Program-made: the position numbers and the translations under genes | Shown here: positions 34,859 to 45,072 of the stretch, one piece after another | Position numbering within the stretch: position 1 is the stretch's first letter | How the letters are laid out: each line of letters starts with the position of its first letter | The notes under the pieces: model-generated | Told to the model about the DNA's origin: nothing | Seen by the model: only the letters and a program-made list of their open reading frames with translations | Database searches by the model: none | Assembly (NCBI RefSeq): GCF_042665255.1 | Contig: NZ_JBHTCD010000021.1 | Strand: one strand, 5' to 3' | Length of the DNA: 64,000 nucleotides | Source of the DNA: Insolitispirillum peregrinum | Lineage (GTDB): Bacteria; Pseudomonadota; Alphaproteobacteria; Rhodospirillales; Rhodospirillaceae

Positions 34859-37800
34859 TTATGCCGCTGCCTGCGCCGCCGGAGCGTCTTCGTTCAGCAT
34901 CAACAGCGAGGCATTGCCACCAGCAGCGGTCATGTCCACCGACAGCGAGCGCTCGACCAGATAGCGGTGCAAGGTCGCCGGGCTGACCGGGTCACTGTCC
35001 ACCGGGATGATCGCCCGCGGACGAGCCGCCAGCGTTGCCACCGCCTGCGGCAGCTCACCTTCCAGACCGGCGGCCTGCAGGTCCAGCGAGGACAGCAGGG
35101 CGCACAGCTCTTCCTGATTGGCGGCATGGACGGTCGCCAGATCACTGGGCACAGCGGCGGTCTTCAGCAGGGCCGACAGGGCCGAGGCCAGCGAAGCCAC
35201 CCCGGCAGCCACCACCCGGTTGCCACCGGCCAGAGCCGCCGCCACCCGCAGGACAAAGCCGCTGAAGCTGCCATTCTGGGCGGCAACCACCGCCACCACA
35301 CCACGCGGATGAACGGACATTTCGTTCCGTTCGCCAGTCGGACCGGGCAGCGCCAGCGGCTTGGCGGTTTCTTCCAGCGTCTGCGCCTGCAAGCGGTTCA
35401 GGCCATCCAGTGACAGCGCCACCTGCTGGGCAGCCTGTTCGGCACTGACCGCGCCGCCATCGCGCAGCAGGGTCGCCGCCACCGTTGCCGCCTGCGACGA
35501 CAGGGCCGACAACAACGACTGCACCAGCGCCACCCGTGCCTCAACTGCCGCCGGACGGGCCGGAGCATGCAGAGCCAGAGCTTCCGCTGCCCGGCCCAAC
35601 GCCGCCGAGCTGGCCGGAGTCAGGGCCGCAGGCAGGCTGCTGGCCGCCACGCGGGCCGCCTGCTGGGCCAGATCGGTCCCGGCCTGCGCCTGCGGAGCCA
35701 CCTGTTCGGCAAAGCGGCCAAAGCGGGTCAGGTAGTTCGGGCCACCGGCTTTCGGGCCGGTCCCCGACAGACCTTCGCCACCGAACGGCTGCACACCAAC
35801 CACCGCTCCGATCATCGACCGGTTGACATAGGTGTTGCCAACAGCGCTGGCCGCCTGAATGCGGCGGGCGTTGGCATCAATGCGGGTGTGGATGCCCATG
35901 GTCAGGCCATAGCCGGTGTCCCGCACTTCGCGCAGGATCGCTGGCAACTCGCTGGCCTGATAGCGCACCACATGCAGGATCGGGCCGAACACTTCGTGCG
36001 GCAGAGCCTTCAGGTTGCTGATTTCATAGGCGCGCGGCGCAAAGAAGGTGCCGTTGCGGGCGTCGCTGCTCAGCGGGCTGGTGGCGATCAGACGGACCTC
36101 GCGGTCCATCCGCTGGGCGTGCTTTTCCAGCGCCTCCAGCGCCGGAGCATCGATCACCGGGCCGACATCGGTATCCAGACGGGCCGGATCACCGACGCGC
36201 AGTTCTTCCATCGCGCCCTTCAGCATCTTCATGATGCCATCGGCAACATCGGTCTGCACGTACATCACCCGCAGCGCCGAGCACCGCTGCCCCGCCGAGC
36301 CGAAGGCCGACAGAACCGCGTCACGGATCACCTGTTCGGGCAGGGCCGAGCTGTCAACGATCATCGCATTCAGACCACCGGTTTCGGCAATCAGCGGGAT
36401 CGACTGGCCGCGCCTGGCCAGCGTGCGGTTGAGGATATGGGCAACCTCGACCGAGCCGGTAAAGGCAATGCCAGCCACCCGCTCATCGCTCACCAGAGCC
36501 GCACCGACGGTTTCGCCCAGCCCCGGCACCAACTGCAACGCACCAGTCGGAATACCGGCATCGTGCAGCAAACGCACCATTGCGGCGGCCACCAGCGTGG
36601 TCTGTTCCGCCGGTTTGGCCACCACGGTGTTGCCAACCACCAGCGCCGCCACCACCTGACCGGTGAAAATGGCCAGCGGGAAGTTCCACGGGCTGATGCA
36701 GACGAACACGCCCCGGCCCTTCAGGCCAGCGGCAGCCTGCTTGCGGGCTTCGATGGCGTAATAGCGCAGGAAGTCCACCGCTTCACGCACCTCGGCCACG
36801 CCATCGGGCAGGGTCTTGCCCGCTTCGCGCAGGCACAGCGACATGAATTCGGTCATGCGGGTTTCCAGCGCGTCGGCTGCCCGCTCCAGAATGGCGGCCC
36901 GGTCTTCCGCCGAGGTTGCCGACCATGCCGGGAACGCCGCCTGAGCCGCCGCCATCGCGGCCTTCGCTTCCTCAACGGTGGCTTCGGCAGCATAGCCAAC
37001 CAGAGTATTACGATCCGCCGGAGACAGGACCGCCTTCGCCCCGGCGGTGCGTTCAACGCCGTTGATGATCGGGCCAGCCTTGGGCTGGGTCTGGGCGTGG
37101 GCGGTCAGGTCGGCAAACAGGCGCTCGTTCAGCAGGCTGTCGGACAGGTCCAGGCCACTGGAATTGCGGCGCTGCTGGCCGTACAGGGCCTTGGGCATCG
37201 GAATGTGCGGGTGACGCTTGCTGGCCAGAGCCGCCACGCGGGCCACCGGATCGGCAATGATGTCTTCGATCGGGGTCTTGTCGTCCACCAGCCGGTTGAC
37301 AAAGCTGCTGTTCGAGCCGTTTTCCAGCAGGCGACGCACCAGATAGGACAGCAATTCGGCATGCCCCCCCACCGGCGCATAAATGCGGCAGGCAATCCCC
37401 AGCTTGTCCGCTGGCGTGATCTCGTCGTACAGCTCTTCGCCCATGCCGTGCAGGCGCTGGAACTCGAACGGACGGCCCTGCGACAGTTCCAGAATGGTGG
37501 CAACGGTCAGGGCGTTGTGGGTGGCAAACTGCGGGAAGAACAGGTCGCCATAGTCAAACAGCTTGCGGGCGCAGGCCATATACGACACGTCGGTCGAAAC
37601 CTTGCGGGTATAGACCGGGTAATCGGGCAGCCCCAAATCCTGGGCGCGCTTGATTTCCGCATCCCAATAGGCACCCTTGACCAGACGGACATTCATCCGG
37701 CGGCCAACCCGCTTGGACATTTCCGCCAGCACATCAATCAGCTTGTAGGTGCGCTTGGAATAGGCCTGAATGGCCAGCCCGAAGCCGGTCCAGCCATCGA

Positions 37801-38734
37801 GGGCCGGATTGCCATAGACCGCTTCCATCACTTCCAGCGACAGTTCAAGACGCTCGGCTTCTTCGGCATCGACGCAGAAGCCGATGTCATAGGCTTTGGC
37901 AATTTTGGCCAGTTCCAGCGTGCGACGGGTCAGAATATCCAGAACCTGCTCACGCTTGGCGACTTCATAGCGCGGATACAGCGCCGACAGCTTGACCGAA
38001 ATCCCCGGACCGGCAATCACGCCGCGACCGTTGGATGCCTTGCCAATCGCATGGATCGCCTGCTCATAGGAGACATAATACTTCTGGGCGTCTTCCTCGG
38101 TGCGGGCGGCCTCGCCCAACATGTCAAAGGAATAACGATAGCCGCGCTTTTCGCTGTCGGCACCACGTTCCATCGCTTCGGCCATCGTGCGGCCCAGCAC
38201 GAACTGCTTGCCCATGATGCGCATCGCCTGCCGCAGGGCCTGACGGATCACCGGCTCGCCCAGACGCGACACCAGACGACGCATCACCCCGTTCGGCGCA
38301 TCGGTCGGCAGGTCGCCCTTGCCCAGAATGCGCCCGGTCAGCATCAGGCCAATGGTCGAGGCATTGACGAAAATCGACGACGAGTTCCCCAGATGCTTTT
38401 CCCAGTCGGTCCCGGCCAGCTTGTCGCGGATCAGCGCATCAGCCGTATCGCTGTCGGGAATACGCAGCAGGGCTTCGGCCAGGCACATCAGCACCAGACC
38501 TTCCTGCGTTGACAGGTCGTATTCGTGCATCAGGGCATCCACACCACCCTTGCGCAGACGATTGTCCCGCACCGACTGGATCAGGCTGCGGGCACGCTGG
38601 CGGATCTGTTCCTGCCGCTGCGGATCATTGATGCGCGCGGCGGCAACCCGTTCAGTCACCACCGCATCTTCGTCACGGCGGTAATCAGCGGCCAGAAAAT
38701 CACGCCAGGACGGCGTCGGAGTGTGATGCAGCAT
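34859..38734 (-). CDS. putA: Bifunctional proline dehydrogenase/P5C dehydrogenase PutA
   Basis: A 1291-residue membrane-associated flavoenzyme that oxidises proline to glutamate in two steps. In order: an N-terminal helical domain, the FAD-binding PRODH barrel (DAEEAERLELSLEV, VRLVKGAYWDAEIKRAQ, QFATHNALT, RLHGMGEELYD, YAPVGGHAELLSYLVRRLLENG), the ALDH domain with catalytic Cys818 (GSAGQRCSALRV), and a C-terminal ALDH-like extension. The ribbon-helix-helix DNA-binding domain of enterobacterial PutA is absent, so regulation must come from another protein, here the divergent Lrp-type gene. The ATG at 38734 has GGGAGG seven bases upstream. Confidence 0.96.
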   Translation of the reverse strand: MLHHTPTPSWRDFLAADYRRDEDAVVTERVAAARINDPQRQEQIRQRARSLIQSVRDNRLRKGGVDALMHEYDLSTQEGLVLMCLAEALLRIPDSDTADALIRDKLAGTDWEKHLGNSSSIFVNASTIGLMLTGRILGKGDLPTDAPNGVMRRLVSRLGEPVIRQALRQAMRIMGKQFVLGRTMAEAMERGADSEKRGYRYSFDMLGEAARTEEDAQKYYVSYEQAIHAIGKASNGRGVIAGPGISVKLSALYPRYEVAKREQVLDILTRRTLELAKIAKAYDIGFCVDAEEAERLELSLEVMEAVYGNPALDGWTGFGLAIQAYSKRTYKLIDVLAEMSKRVGRRMNVRLVKGAYWDAEIKRAQDLGLPDYPVYTRKVSTDVSYMACARKLFDYGDLFFPQFATHNALTVATILELSQGRPFEFQRLHGMGEELYDEITPADKLGIACRIYAPVGGHAELLSYLVRRLLENGSNSSFVNRLVDDKTPIEDIIADPVARVAALASKRHPHIPMPKALYGQQRRNSSGLDLSDSLLNERLFADLTAHAQTQPKAGPIINGVERTAGAKAVLSPADRNTLVGYAAEATVEEAKAAMAAAQAAFPAWSATSAEDRAAILERAADALETRMTEFMSLCLREAGKTLPDGVAEVREAVDFLRYYAIEARKQAAAGLKGRGVFVCISPWNFPLAIFTGQVVAALVVGNTVVAKPAEQTTLVAAAMVRLLHDAGIPTGALQLVPGLGETVGAALVSDERVAGIAFTGSVEVAHILNRTLARRGQSIPLIAETGGLNAMIVDSSALPEQVIRDAVLSAFGSAGQRCSALRVMYVQTDVADGIMKMLKGAMEELRVGDPARLDTDVGPVIDAPALEALEKHAQRMDREVRLIATSPLSSDARNGTFFAPRAYEISNLKALPHEVFGPILHVVRYQASELPAILREVRDTGYGLTMGIHTRIDANARRIQAASAVGNTYVNRSMIGAVVGVQPFGGEGLSGTGPKAGGPNYLTRFGRFAEQVAPQAQAGTDLAQQAARVAASSLPAALTPASSAALGRAAEALALHAPARPAAVEARVALVQSLLSALSSQAATVAATLLRDGGAVSAEQAAQQVALSLDGLNRLQAQTLEETAKPLALPGPTGERNEMSVHPRGVVAVVAAQNGSFSGFVLRVAAALAGGNRVVAAGVASLASALSALLKTAAVPSDLATVHAANQEELCALLSSLDLQAAGLEGELPQAVATLAARPRAIIPVDSDPVSPATLHRYLVERSLSVDMTAAGGNASLLMLNEDAPAAQAAA

Positions 38735-38774
38735 GTGATGGCCTCCCGAAGACCTGTCTGTCCATATTTGATAT

Positions 38775-38818
38775 GGGTACCCTGAAGGGGCGATTTCATG
38801 TGGTACCCTCAAGGTACC
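38775..38818. promoter_or_regulatory. Three GGTACC palindromes between putA and putR
   Basis: GGGTACCC at 38775-38782 and GGTACC at 38802-38807 and 38813-38818 lie within 44 bases, directly upstream of putA. They are good candidates for operators of the divergent Lrp-type regulator. Confidence 0.5.
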
Positions 38819-38930
38819 GTGTCGCCCTTCCCTAACAGAAAGCTCCGCAGAATATCTCACTTTTGTTTTGCTGTTTTTTAGGATAAGATGCGATCAGTAA
38901 CGCAACGTGAAGGACGAAAGGTCTATAATA

Positions 38931-39419
38931 ATGCCTGATAGCAGACGAATCGACGCTATCGATCTAAAGATCCTCGACGAGCTGCAACGCGACGGTCGAA
39001 TCAGCAATGCCGAGCTGTCGCGTCGGGTCAATCTGTCCCCCACGCCCTGCCTCGAGCGGATGCGCCGCCTGGAACGGGAAGGCTATATTTTAGGGTATAC
39101 CGCTGTCCTTGATCCGCACAAGCTTGGCCGTAGCCTGTCGTGCTTTATCGAGGTCGGGCTGGACCGCACCACCCCCGAGATTTTCGACCAGTTCCACGAA
39201 GCGGTCAGCCAGCGCCCTGAAGTGCAGGAATGCCACATGGTGGCCGGTGGCTTTGATTATGTGCTGAAAGTCCGCCTGCCGGACATGGCCAGCTATCGCA
39301 CGTTTCTGGGGGACGTGCTGGTGTCCCTGCCCGGGGTCAAGGAAACCCATACCTATGTGGTGATGGAAGAAATCCTGTCACGGGCCACCATTCCGCTGAA
39401 TGCCATTGCCAGCGATTGA
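38931..39419 (+). CDS. putR: Lrp/AsnC-family regulator, probable proline-responsive PutR
   Basis: A 162-residue feast/famine regulator. The N-terminal helix-turn-helix (DLKILDELQRDGRISNAELSRRVNLSPTPCLERMRRLEREGYI) is followed by an alpha-beta RAM/AsnC ligand domain (CHMVAGGFDYVLKVRLPDMASYRTFL). Divergent pairing with a putA lacking its own DNA-binding domain is the classical PutR arrangement, known as a proline-dependent activator in Agrobacterium and Rhodobacter. The ATG at 38931 is preferred to a GTG 24 bases earlier. Confidence 0.88.
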   Translation: MPDSRRIDAIDLKILDELQRDGRISNAELSRRVNLSPTPCLERMRRLEREGYILGYTAVLDPHKLGRSLSCFIEVGLDRTTPEIFDQFHEAVSQRPEVQECHMVAGGFDYVLKVRLPDMASYRTFLGDVLVSLPGVKETHTYVVMEEILSRATIPLNAIASD

Positions 39420-39427
39420 ACCGCATA

Positions 39428-39460
39428 AAAAAACGGGCACCTGCAACGGTGCCCGTTCTC
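39428..39460 (-). terminator. Terminator shared by putR and the CHASE2 cyclase gene
   Basis: AACGGGCACC (39432-39441) pairs with GGTGCCCGTT (39448-39457) around TGCAAC. The A-run on the left becomes a T-run on the minus strand, so it is strongest for the cyclase gene; it sits between two convergent genes. Confidence 0.85.
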
Positions 39461-39482
39461 CTGTCCGCCAAAAGAAAGAGGC

Positions 39483-41750
39483 TTACTTGCTGGTTGCGGT
39501 GAACACCCCGTCCCAGTCGTCGCCCGGAGGAGCCGCGCGACAGGCAGCCAGACGCTCCTCATACAGGTGATACAAACCCTCCAGCGACAGACCAGCGGCC
39601 ACAGCCAGCGTGCGACACGCGGCAAGTGCCTGTTCTGACTGCTCCCACTGCTGCGCCCGATAGGCTTCCAGCATCTGTTCATGGGCTTTGCGCAAGGCGA
39701 CAAAGGCCTCCGAGGCCGCCATCGTCGCGTCTCCCAACAGGGTAAAGATGCGAACCGGTAACGTCTTGCCCTTCACCTTGATCAAATCGAGTTCCAGCAC
39801 CGCGAAATCAGGGGCCTCGTGACAGGTCGCCTCGCCGATCACCACCGTGACGCCATAGGTCTTTGACTGGCCTTCCAGACGGGATGCCAGGTTCACACTA
39901 TCCCCCAGAACCGAATAGTCAAACCGCTGGTCAGACCCCATGTTGCCGACGCAGACATTGCCCGAGTTCAGGCCAATCCCGACATTCAGCGGGAAATAGC
40001 GGTTGCCCTTGGCATCGGCCTCGGCTTTCAGCTCGACATTGACCTCTTTCATGCAATCAACCATCGCCAACGCCGACCGGCAGGCATTGCTGGCGTGCTC
40101 GGCATCATCCAGCGGAGCATTCCAGAAGGCCATGATGCAGTCGCCCATGTATTTGTCGATGGTGCCGCGCCGGTCGAGGATGACGTTGGTCATCGGGGTC
40201 AAAAAGCGGTTGATCAGCCGGGTCAGACCTTCCGGGTTATCGCTGAACTGCTCGGAAATGGTGGTAAAGCCGCGCACGTCGCAGAACAACAGCGTCATGT
40301 CGCGCATTTCACCACCCAGCTTCAGGCGGCTGGGGTCTTCGGCCAGACGTTCGACCAGCGCCGGGCTCATGTAGCGGCTGAAAGCATCGCGCACCTGCCG
40401 CTTTTGCGCTTCTTCGCGCGCATAGTTGGAATAGGTCAGGTACATGTACAGCATCACCGCGGTCAGAACCGGATAAACCGGGTCGTACAGGGTCAGGTCA
40501 TTGGCAAAATACCACCACGACACCCCCAGCGTGCCCAGAATGAAAACGGCGAGGATCACCACCGTCAGACGGGCACCGGCCAGCGGCACCAGAATGATCA
40601 TCGCCAGACCGGCCAGCGCGGTCAGCACCAGCTCTTTACCCACCGCATCGCGCGGGCGGTTCAATTGGGTCTGCTGGATGATGTTTTCCAGAATGTTGGC
40701 GTGGACCTCCACCCCCGGCAAAAAGCTGTCGAGCGGCGAGGCTTTAATATCGAGCAGGCCCACCGCCGAGGTCCCGAGCAGGATCAGATGGTTGGCGATT
40801 TTGTCGGCAGGAACCGTCCCGTTCAGCACATCCAGCGCCGAAACATATTTTTCCCGGTCATAGCGGGAGAAATACACCCAGGTCTGCGCCTGCGCATCGG
40901 TCTTGATCAACAACCGGCGGATGGCCAGTTTTTCAACCCCGTCCTGCTCGGCGGTTCGCACCGCCACCGTCGGGGTCTGGGTGGCCACCCGCAGCATTTC
41001 TGCCGACAACGACAGGTAACGGGTGTCGCCCGCCAAGGCCAGCATCGGAACCCGCCGCACGATGCCATCCAGCTCACCGGCGATATTGAACAGGCCCCGC
41101 CCGGCAGCGGCCTGATCCAGCACATCAATATTGCGCAGAACGTCAGCATAGCGATTGAGCCAGGGATTGGGGTCCGGTCCGATCACCGCCACCGATGACA
41201 CCGGAGCCGAACTGTTGTCCTGTTCGCCCTTGCTGGTGCGGGCCGACATCCCCAGCACCACCCGGCTTTGGGCGATGGAGTTTGCCAGCACCTGATCGTT
41301 GGATGGCATGCTGCCCAGATGCTGGCGCACCGCGCTGTCCAGCCCCGGCAAGGACTGGGCAATGGTTGACGGAGACAGGCGGTCAGGTTCGGCAAACACA
41401 ACGTCGAAGCCGATAACAAGCGCGCCCATGGCGGTCAGGCGGTCAACCAGTGCAGCCACCGTTGTCCGTGGCCACGGCCACTGGCCGATTTCACGCAGGG
41501 ATTTGTCATCCAGATCGACGATGGTCACCGGGCGCTCGGTGATTTCGCGTGGCTTGATGCGCTGATAGATGTCAAAGGTCTTGACCCGCAACATCTGCAG
41601 CGGCACCGGATCGACCACCCGTAACGCCACCAGCGCCACCAGCACCAGCAGCGCGATCAGCCGCCCGGAGCCGAACGACCCCCGCATCCCTTTGACCAGT
41701 CCGGAAAAGCGACGCTTGCGCGCCGGAACTTCAGCCTCGTTTACCGCCAT
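39483..41750 (-). CDS. CHASE2-domain adenylate/guanylate cyclase
   Basis: A 755-residue membrane signalling protein. In order: an N-terminal transmembrane helix (about 30-45), a large extracytoplasmic CHASE2 sensor (VTIVDLDDKSLREIGQWPWPRTTVAALVDRL), three transmembrane helices (VLTALAGLAMIILVPLAG onwards), a linker, and a class III nucleotide cyclase domain with LLFCDVRGFTTISEQF, DKYMGDCIMAFWNAP and GLNSGNVCVGNMGS. The C-terminal tail is helical. It likely makes cAMP in response to an unknown periplasmic signal. The ATG at 41750 has AGGA six bases before it. It is divergent from the type I secretion genes, a pairing that suggests common function. Confidence 0.88.
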   Translation of the reverse strand: MAVNEAEVPARKRRFSGLVKGMRGSFGSGRLIALLVLVALVALRVVDPVPLQMLRVKTFDIYQRIKPREITERPVTIVDLDDKSLREIGQWPWPRTTVAALVDRLTAMGALVIGFDVVFAEPDRLSPSTIAQSLPGLDSAVRQHLGSMPSNDQVLANSIAQSRVVLGMSARTSKGEQDNSSAPVSSVAVIGPDPNPWLNRYADVLRNIDVLDQAAAGRGLFNIAGELDGIVRRVPMLALAGDTRYLSLSAEMLRVATQTPTVAVRTAEQDGVEKLAIRRLLIKTDAQAQTWVYFSRYDREKYVSALDVLNGTVPADKIANHLILLGTSAVGLLDIKASPLDSFLPGVEVHANILENIIQQTQLNRPRDAVGKELVLTALAGLAMIILVPLAGARLTVVILAVFILGTLGVSWWYFANDLTLYDPVYPVLTAVMLYMYLTYSNYAREEAQKRQVRDAFSRYMSPALVERLAEDPSRLKLGGEMRDMTLLFCDVRGFTTISEQFSDNPEGLTRLINRFLTPMTNVILDRRGTIDKYMGDCIMAFWNAPLDDAEHASNACRSALAMVDCMKEVNVELKAEADAKGNRYFPLNVGIGLNSGNVCVGNMGSDQRFDYSVLGDSVNLASRLEGQSKTYGVTVVIGEATCHEAPDFAVLELDLIKVKGKTLPVRIFTLLGDATMAASEAFVALRKAHEQMLEAYRAQQWEQSEQALAACRTLAVAAGLSLEGLYHLYEERLAACRAAPPGDDWDGVFTATSK

Positions 41751-41935
41751 GATCGTTCCTGTCAGGCATCCCCACTGTGCGGGAGTTTTAGCACCTGTCC
41801 GCACTCCTGTGCAAACATGGCAATACGAACGGTTGCGCCGCAGACACAGGCAGGTGAATTTTCGGTAAGCCCCTTGACCAGCAGGACGACCTCCTGTTCC
41901 CTGACCCTTCAGGTTTTTAAATCTCAGGTATCAGA

Positions 41936-43768
41936 ATGGGAAACCCCGCCCCACCGCCGCATCAGGCTACTCCGGCACCGCCTGCCTCGTCGCCGTTCCG
42001 GGCTGCCTGGCTGGCTCCGGTCCTCAAGCCGTTGCGCCCGCTGTTTTTCGAGGTTGCGGGCGGATCACTGTTCGTGAACCTGCTGGCCCTCGCCGCTCCG
42101 GTGTTTGTGTTGCAGGTGTACGACCGGGTGGTCTACCACGCCGGTCTGTCAACCCTCAGCGGACTGGCCATCGGCATGGCGCTGGTGGTTGCCTTTGATT
42201 TTCTGCTCCGCCAGATGCGGGCGCGGGTAATGCAGGCCGTTTCGCTGGCGCTGGATGTCAAGATCGGGCGGCAGTTGTTCGACAAGGTGATGGCCCTGCC
42301 CCTGCGCACTCTGGAAAGCCGCCCGCTGGGCTATTGGCAACAGTTGTTCCGCGATCTTGATGTGGTGCGCAACACCCTGTCCGGCTCGTCGGCCATTCTG
42401 GTTTTTGACCTGCCTTTTGCCATCCTGTTCATGGCGCTGGTGTTCATCATCGCCACTCCGGTAGCGTGGGTTTTGCTGACCGCCCTGTGCGCCTTTTTGA
42501 CCCTCGCCTGGCTGTCTGCCCGACAGGTGGGGCGGTCGGTTGACAAGGAAAAGGCCAACCAGCAATCCCGCGATGCCCTGCTGGCCGAAACCATCATGGG
42601 CCGGACCACCATCAAGGCCCTGTCTCTCGGCGAACACCTGCGCCCGATCTGGGAAAGCAAACAAAGCGATACCATCCACCAGTCCGTCGAACGCGGCACC
42701 CTGAACGACCGTTATGTCAACATCGGGCAAGCCCTGACCGTGATCACCAGCGTGTCGATGACCACCGTCGGCGCGCTGGCGATCATCAATCAGGACATGA
42801 CCATCGGCGGACTGGTTGCCGCCAACATGCTGTCTGGCCGCCTGCTGTCGCCACTGAACCAGTTGGTCGGGGCGTGGAAGACCTATTCCGGTTTCCGCCA
42901 GTCGATCGAGCGACTGAACGGTCTGTTCCTGTCCCCTCAGGACAACACCAGCTCCCACCTCACCATGCCGCGGCCCAAGGGTGTACTGACGCTGGAAAAA
43001 GTCAGCTTCCGCTATCGCCCCGACGGCAAGCCGGTGATCGACGAGCTGGCCCTTGAGATCACTCCCGGCGGCATCACCACCATCATGGGCCGCAACGGCT
43101 GTGGCAAATCGACCCTGCTGAAGATCATGCTCGGCCTGTACCCCTGCGCACAGGGGCGTGTGCTGCTGGATGGAGCCGACATCAGCCAGTTCACCCGCCG
43201 GGAACTCGCCAACTGGATTGGCTATGTGCCACAGGAAAGCGTCCTGTTCGCAGGCTCGATCCGCGACAATATCGCCCAGGGCAAGCCCGGAGCCAGCGAC
43301 GAAGACATCCTGAGTGCGGCACAGGCAGCAGGCGTTCATCAGTTCGTCATCGACATGCCCGATGGCTATGCCACCAACGTGGGCGAAGCTGGCGGACTGC
43401 TGTCCGGCGGCATGCGGCAACGGATTGCCATTGCCCGCGCACTGGTCGGGCAGCCGCCGGTGTTGCTGATGGATGAACCGTCGGGCAGCCTCGACCGGCA
43501 GGCCGAGGAACAGCTTCGCCACACCCTCAGCGAGCTGGCCAAAAGCCGATCGGTGGTGATTGTCTCCCACAGTCCTGTCCTGCTGCAGGGCAGCCGCACA
43601 CTGGTGGTGATGGAAGGTGGCAAAATCCTGTGCGCTGGCCCGACCGCCGAGGTGATGCGCTTTCTGGCTGCGCAACAGCAGGCCAAGGCCCAGCAAGCCG
43701 CCGCAGCAACAGCCCCCCCAGCGACACAGGGGGCAACACCACCCGCGACAGAGGGCCCCAAGGCATGA
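41936..43768 (+). CDS. Type I secretion ABC transporter (permease/ATPase)
   Basis: A 610-residue inner-membrane exporter. It has a six-helix transmembrane domain (FFEVAGGSLFVNLLALAAPVFVLQVYDRVV), then an ATPase with Walker A GRNGCGKST (385-393), signature LSGGMRQ (489-495) and Walker B LLMDEP with Asp513/Glu514. There is no C39 peptidase or C39-like domain at the N-terminus, so RTX or haemophore-type substrates without leader cleavage are expected. The Ala/Gln/Pro-rich tail is probably unstructured. The stop overlaps the HlyD start (ATGA). No RTX substrate gene is seen in the window. Confidence 0.9.
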   Translation: MGNPAPPPHQATPAPPASSPFRAAWLAPVLKPLRPLFFEVAGGSLFVNLLALAAPVFVLQVYDRVVYHAGLSTLSGLAIGMALVVAFDFLLRQMRARVMQAVSLALDVKIGRQLFDKVMALPLRTLESRPLGYWQQLFRDLDVVRNTLSGSSAILVFDLPFAILFMALVFIIATPVAWVLLTALCAFLTLAWLSARQVGRSVDKEKANQQSRDALLAETIMGRTTIKALSLGEHLRPIWESKQSDTIHQSVERGTLNDRYVNIGQALTVITSVSMTTVGALAIINQDMTIGGLVAANMLSGRLLSPLNQLVGAWKTYSGFRQSIERLNGLFLSPQDNTSSHLTMPRPKGVLTLEKVSFRYRPDGKPVIDELALEITPGGITTIMGRNGCGKSTLLKIMLGLYPCAQGRVLLDGADISQFTRRELANWIGYVPQESVLFAGSIRDNIAQGKPGASDEDILSAAQAAGVHQFVIDMPDGYATNVGEAGGLLSGGMRQRIAIARALVGQPPVLLMDEPSGSLDRQAEEQLRHTLSELAKSRSVVIVSHSPVLLQGSRTLVVMEGGKILCAGPTAEVMRFLAAQQQAKAQQAAAATAPPATQGATPPATEGPKA

Positions 43769-45072
43769 GCACCCCCACCACTCCCTCGCCGCTGGACGAG
43801 CTGCTGGCGACGTCGCAGAAGATCCACAAAAAGCCGTTACCATGGATTGTCATGGGGCTGCTGACCAGCTTTCTGGTCTGGGCCTCGCTGGCTCAACTGG
43901 ATGAGGTCTCCTCAGCCGAGGGTGAAGTCACCCCTCAGGGCAAGGTGAAAGTCATCCAGCATCTGGAAGGTGGCCTGATCACCGACATCCATGTCAGCGA
44001 AGGCGATCTGGTCCACGAAGGGGCGCGCCTGATGCAGCTTGATCTGGCCGCAGGCGGCATGAACAACGAGGAGCTGCAGGTTCGTATCGACGGCCTGAAG
44101 CTGACCCATGCCCGCCTGACCGCCGAAGCCAATGGCCTGCCGCTGAGCTTCCCCGAAGATGTCGCCAAGCGCCGCCCAACCCTGCGGGCAGCCGAAGAAC
44201 AGGCCTATAAGGCCCGTACCAGTGAACTGGCCGCAACCATCACCGTGCTGGATGAACAGGTCCGTCAGCGCGAAAGCGAGATGCGGGAACTGGCGACCAG
44301 GGAACGCTCCCTCAGCACCAACCTTGACCTGTCCCGCCGCAAGCTGGCCATGTCGGCATCCCTGCTGTCTGACGGGCTGACCGCGAAAATGGATCACCTG
44401 CAACTGCAATCCGAAACCGAGCAGTTACAGGGGGAACTGGCCTCGATTCAGGCCGCCAAGCCCCGTGTTGCCTCGTCGCTGGCCGAAGCACAGGGGCGGC
44501 AACAGGAAGAAAAGCTGCGCTATCAGCGCGAAGCCCGCGAGCAGCTTTCCGAAGTCGAACTGAACCTCGCCCGCAACCAGGAACTGCAGAACAAGGCCGC
44601 CGACCAGCAGGACCGCACCGAAATCCGCAGCCCGATTGTCGGGGTGGTCAAGAACATGCGCTATAACACCATCGGCGGCGTGGTCAAAGCCGGTGAGCCA
44701 ATCATGGATATCGTGCCGTCACAGGACAATCTGGTGATCGAGGCCCGCCTGAACCCGGTTGATCGCGGCTATGTCGCCGTGGGGCAGGATGCGACGGTCA
44801 AGATCTCCACCTATGACTATGCCCGCTACGGCGGCCTGAAAGGCAAGGTGGCGCTGGTGGCCCCGGATTCCACCACCCCGGACAAGGGCAACCCCTATTT
44901 CCGGGTGGTGATCACCCTCGAGAAATACTACCTCGGCAAGGATGCCGGAGAATACGCCATCACCCCCGGCATGCAGGCCACCGTAGACATCCACACCGGC
45001 ACCCGTTCGGTTCTGGAGTATCTGGTCAAACCCGTCCTGAAGATGCGCCACGAGGCTTTCCGCGAACGGTAG
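43765..45072 (+). CDS. HlyD-family type I secretion periplasmic adaptor
   Basis: A 435-residue membrane fusion protein linking the ABC exporter to TolC. There is one N-terminal transmembrane helix (PWIVMGLLTSFLVWASLAQLDEV), a split biotinyl-lipoyl domain (GKVKVIQHLEGGLITDIHVSEGDLVHEGARLMQLD, and IRSPIVGVVKNMRYNTIGGVVKAGEPIMDIVP), a long coiled coil of about residues 105-280, and a beta-barrel C-terminus. Its start overlaps the ABC gene stop by four bases, so synthesis is coupled. Confidence 0.92.
   Translation: MSTPTTPSPLDELLATSQKIHKKPLPWIVMGLLTSFLVWASLAQLDEVSSAEGEVTPQGKVKVIQHLEGGLITDIHVSEGDLVHEGARLMQLDLAAGGMNNEELQVRIDGLKLTHARLTAEANGLPLSFPEDVAKRRPTLRAAEEQAYKARTSELAATITVLDEQVRQRESEMRELATRERSLSTNLDLSRRKLAMSASLLSDGLTAKMDHLQLQSETEQLQGELASIQAAKPRVASSLAEAQGRQQEEKLRYQREAREQLSEVELNLARNQELQNKAADQQDRTEIRSPIVGVVKNMRYNTIGGVVKAGEPIMDIVPSQDNLVIEARLNPVDRGYVAVGQDATVKISTYDYARYGGLKGKVALVAPDSTTPDKGNPYFRVVITLEKYYLGKDAGEYAITPGMQATVDIHTGTRSVLEYLVKPVLKMRHEAFRER

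Noticed and set aside
35567..38512. 981-codon plus-strand frame opposite putA
   Set aside because: Same mirror effect; putA is certain from motifs on the other strand.
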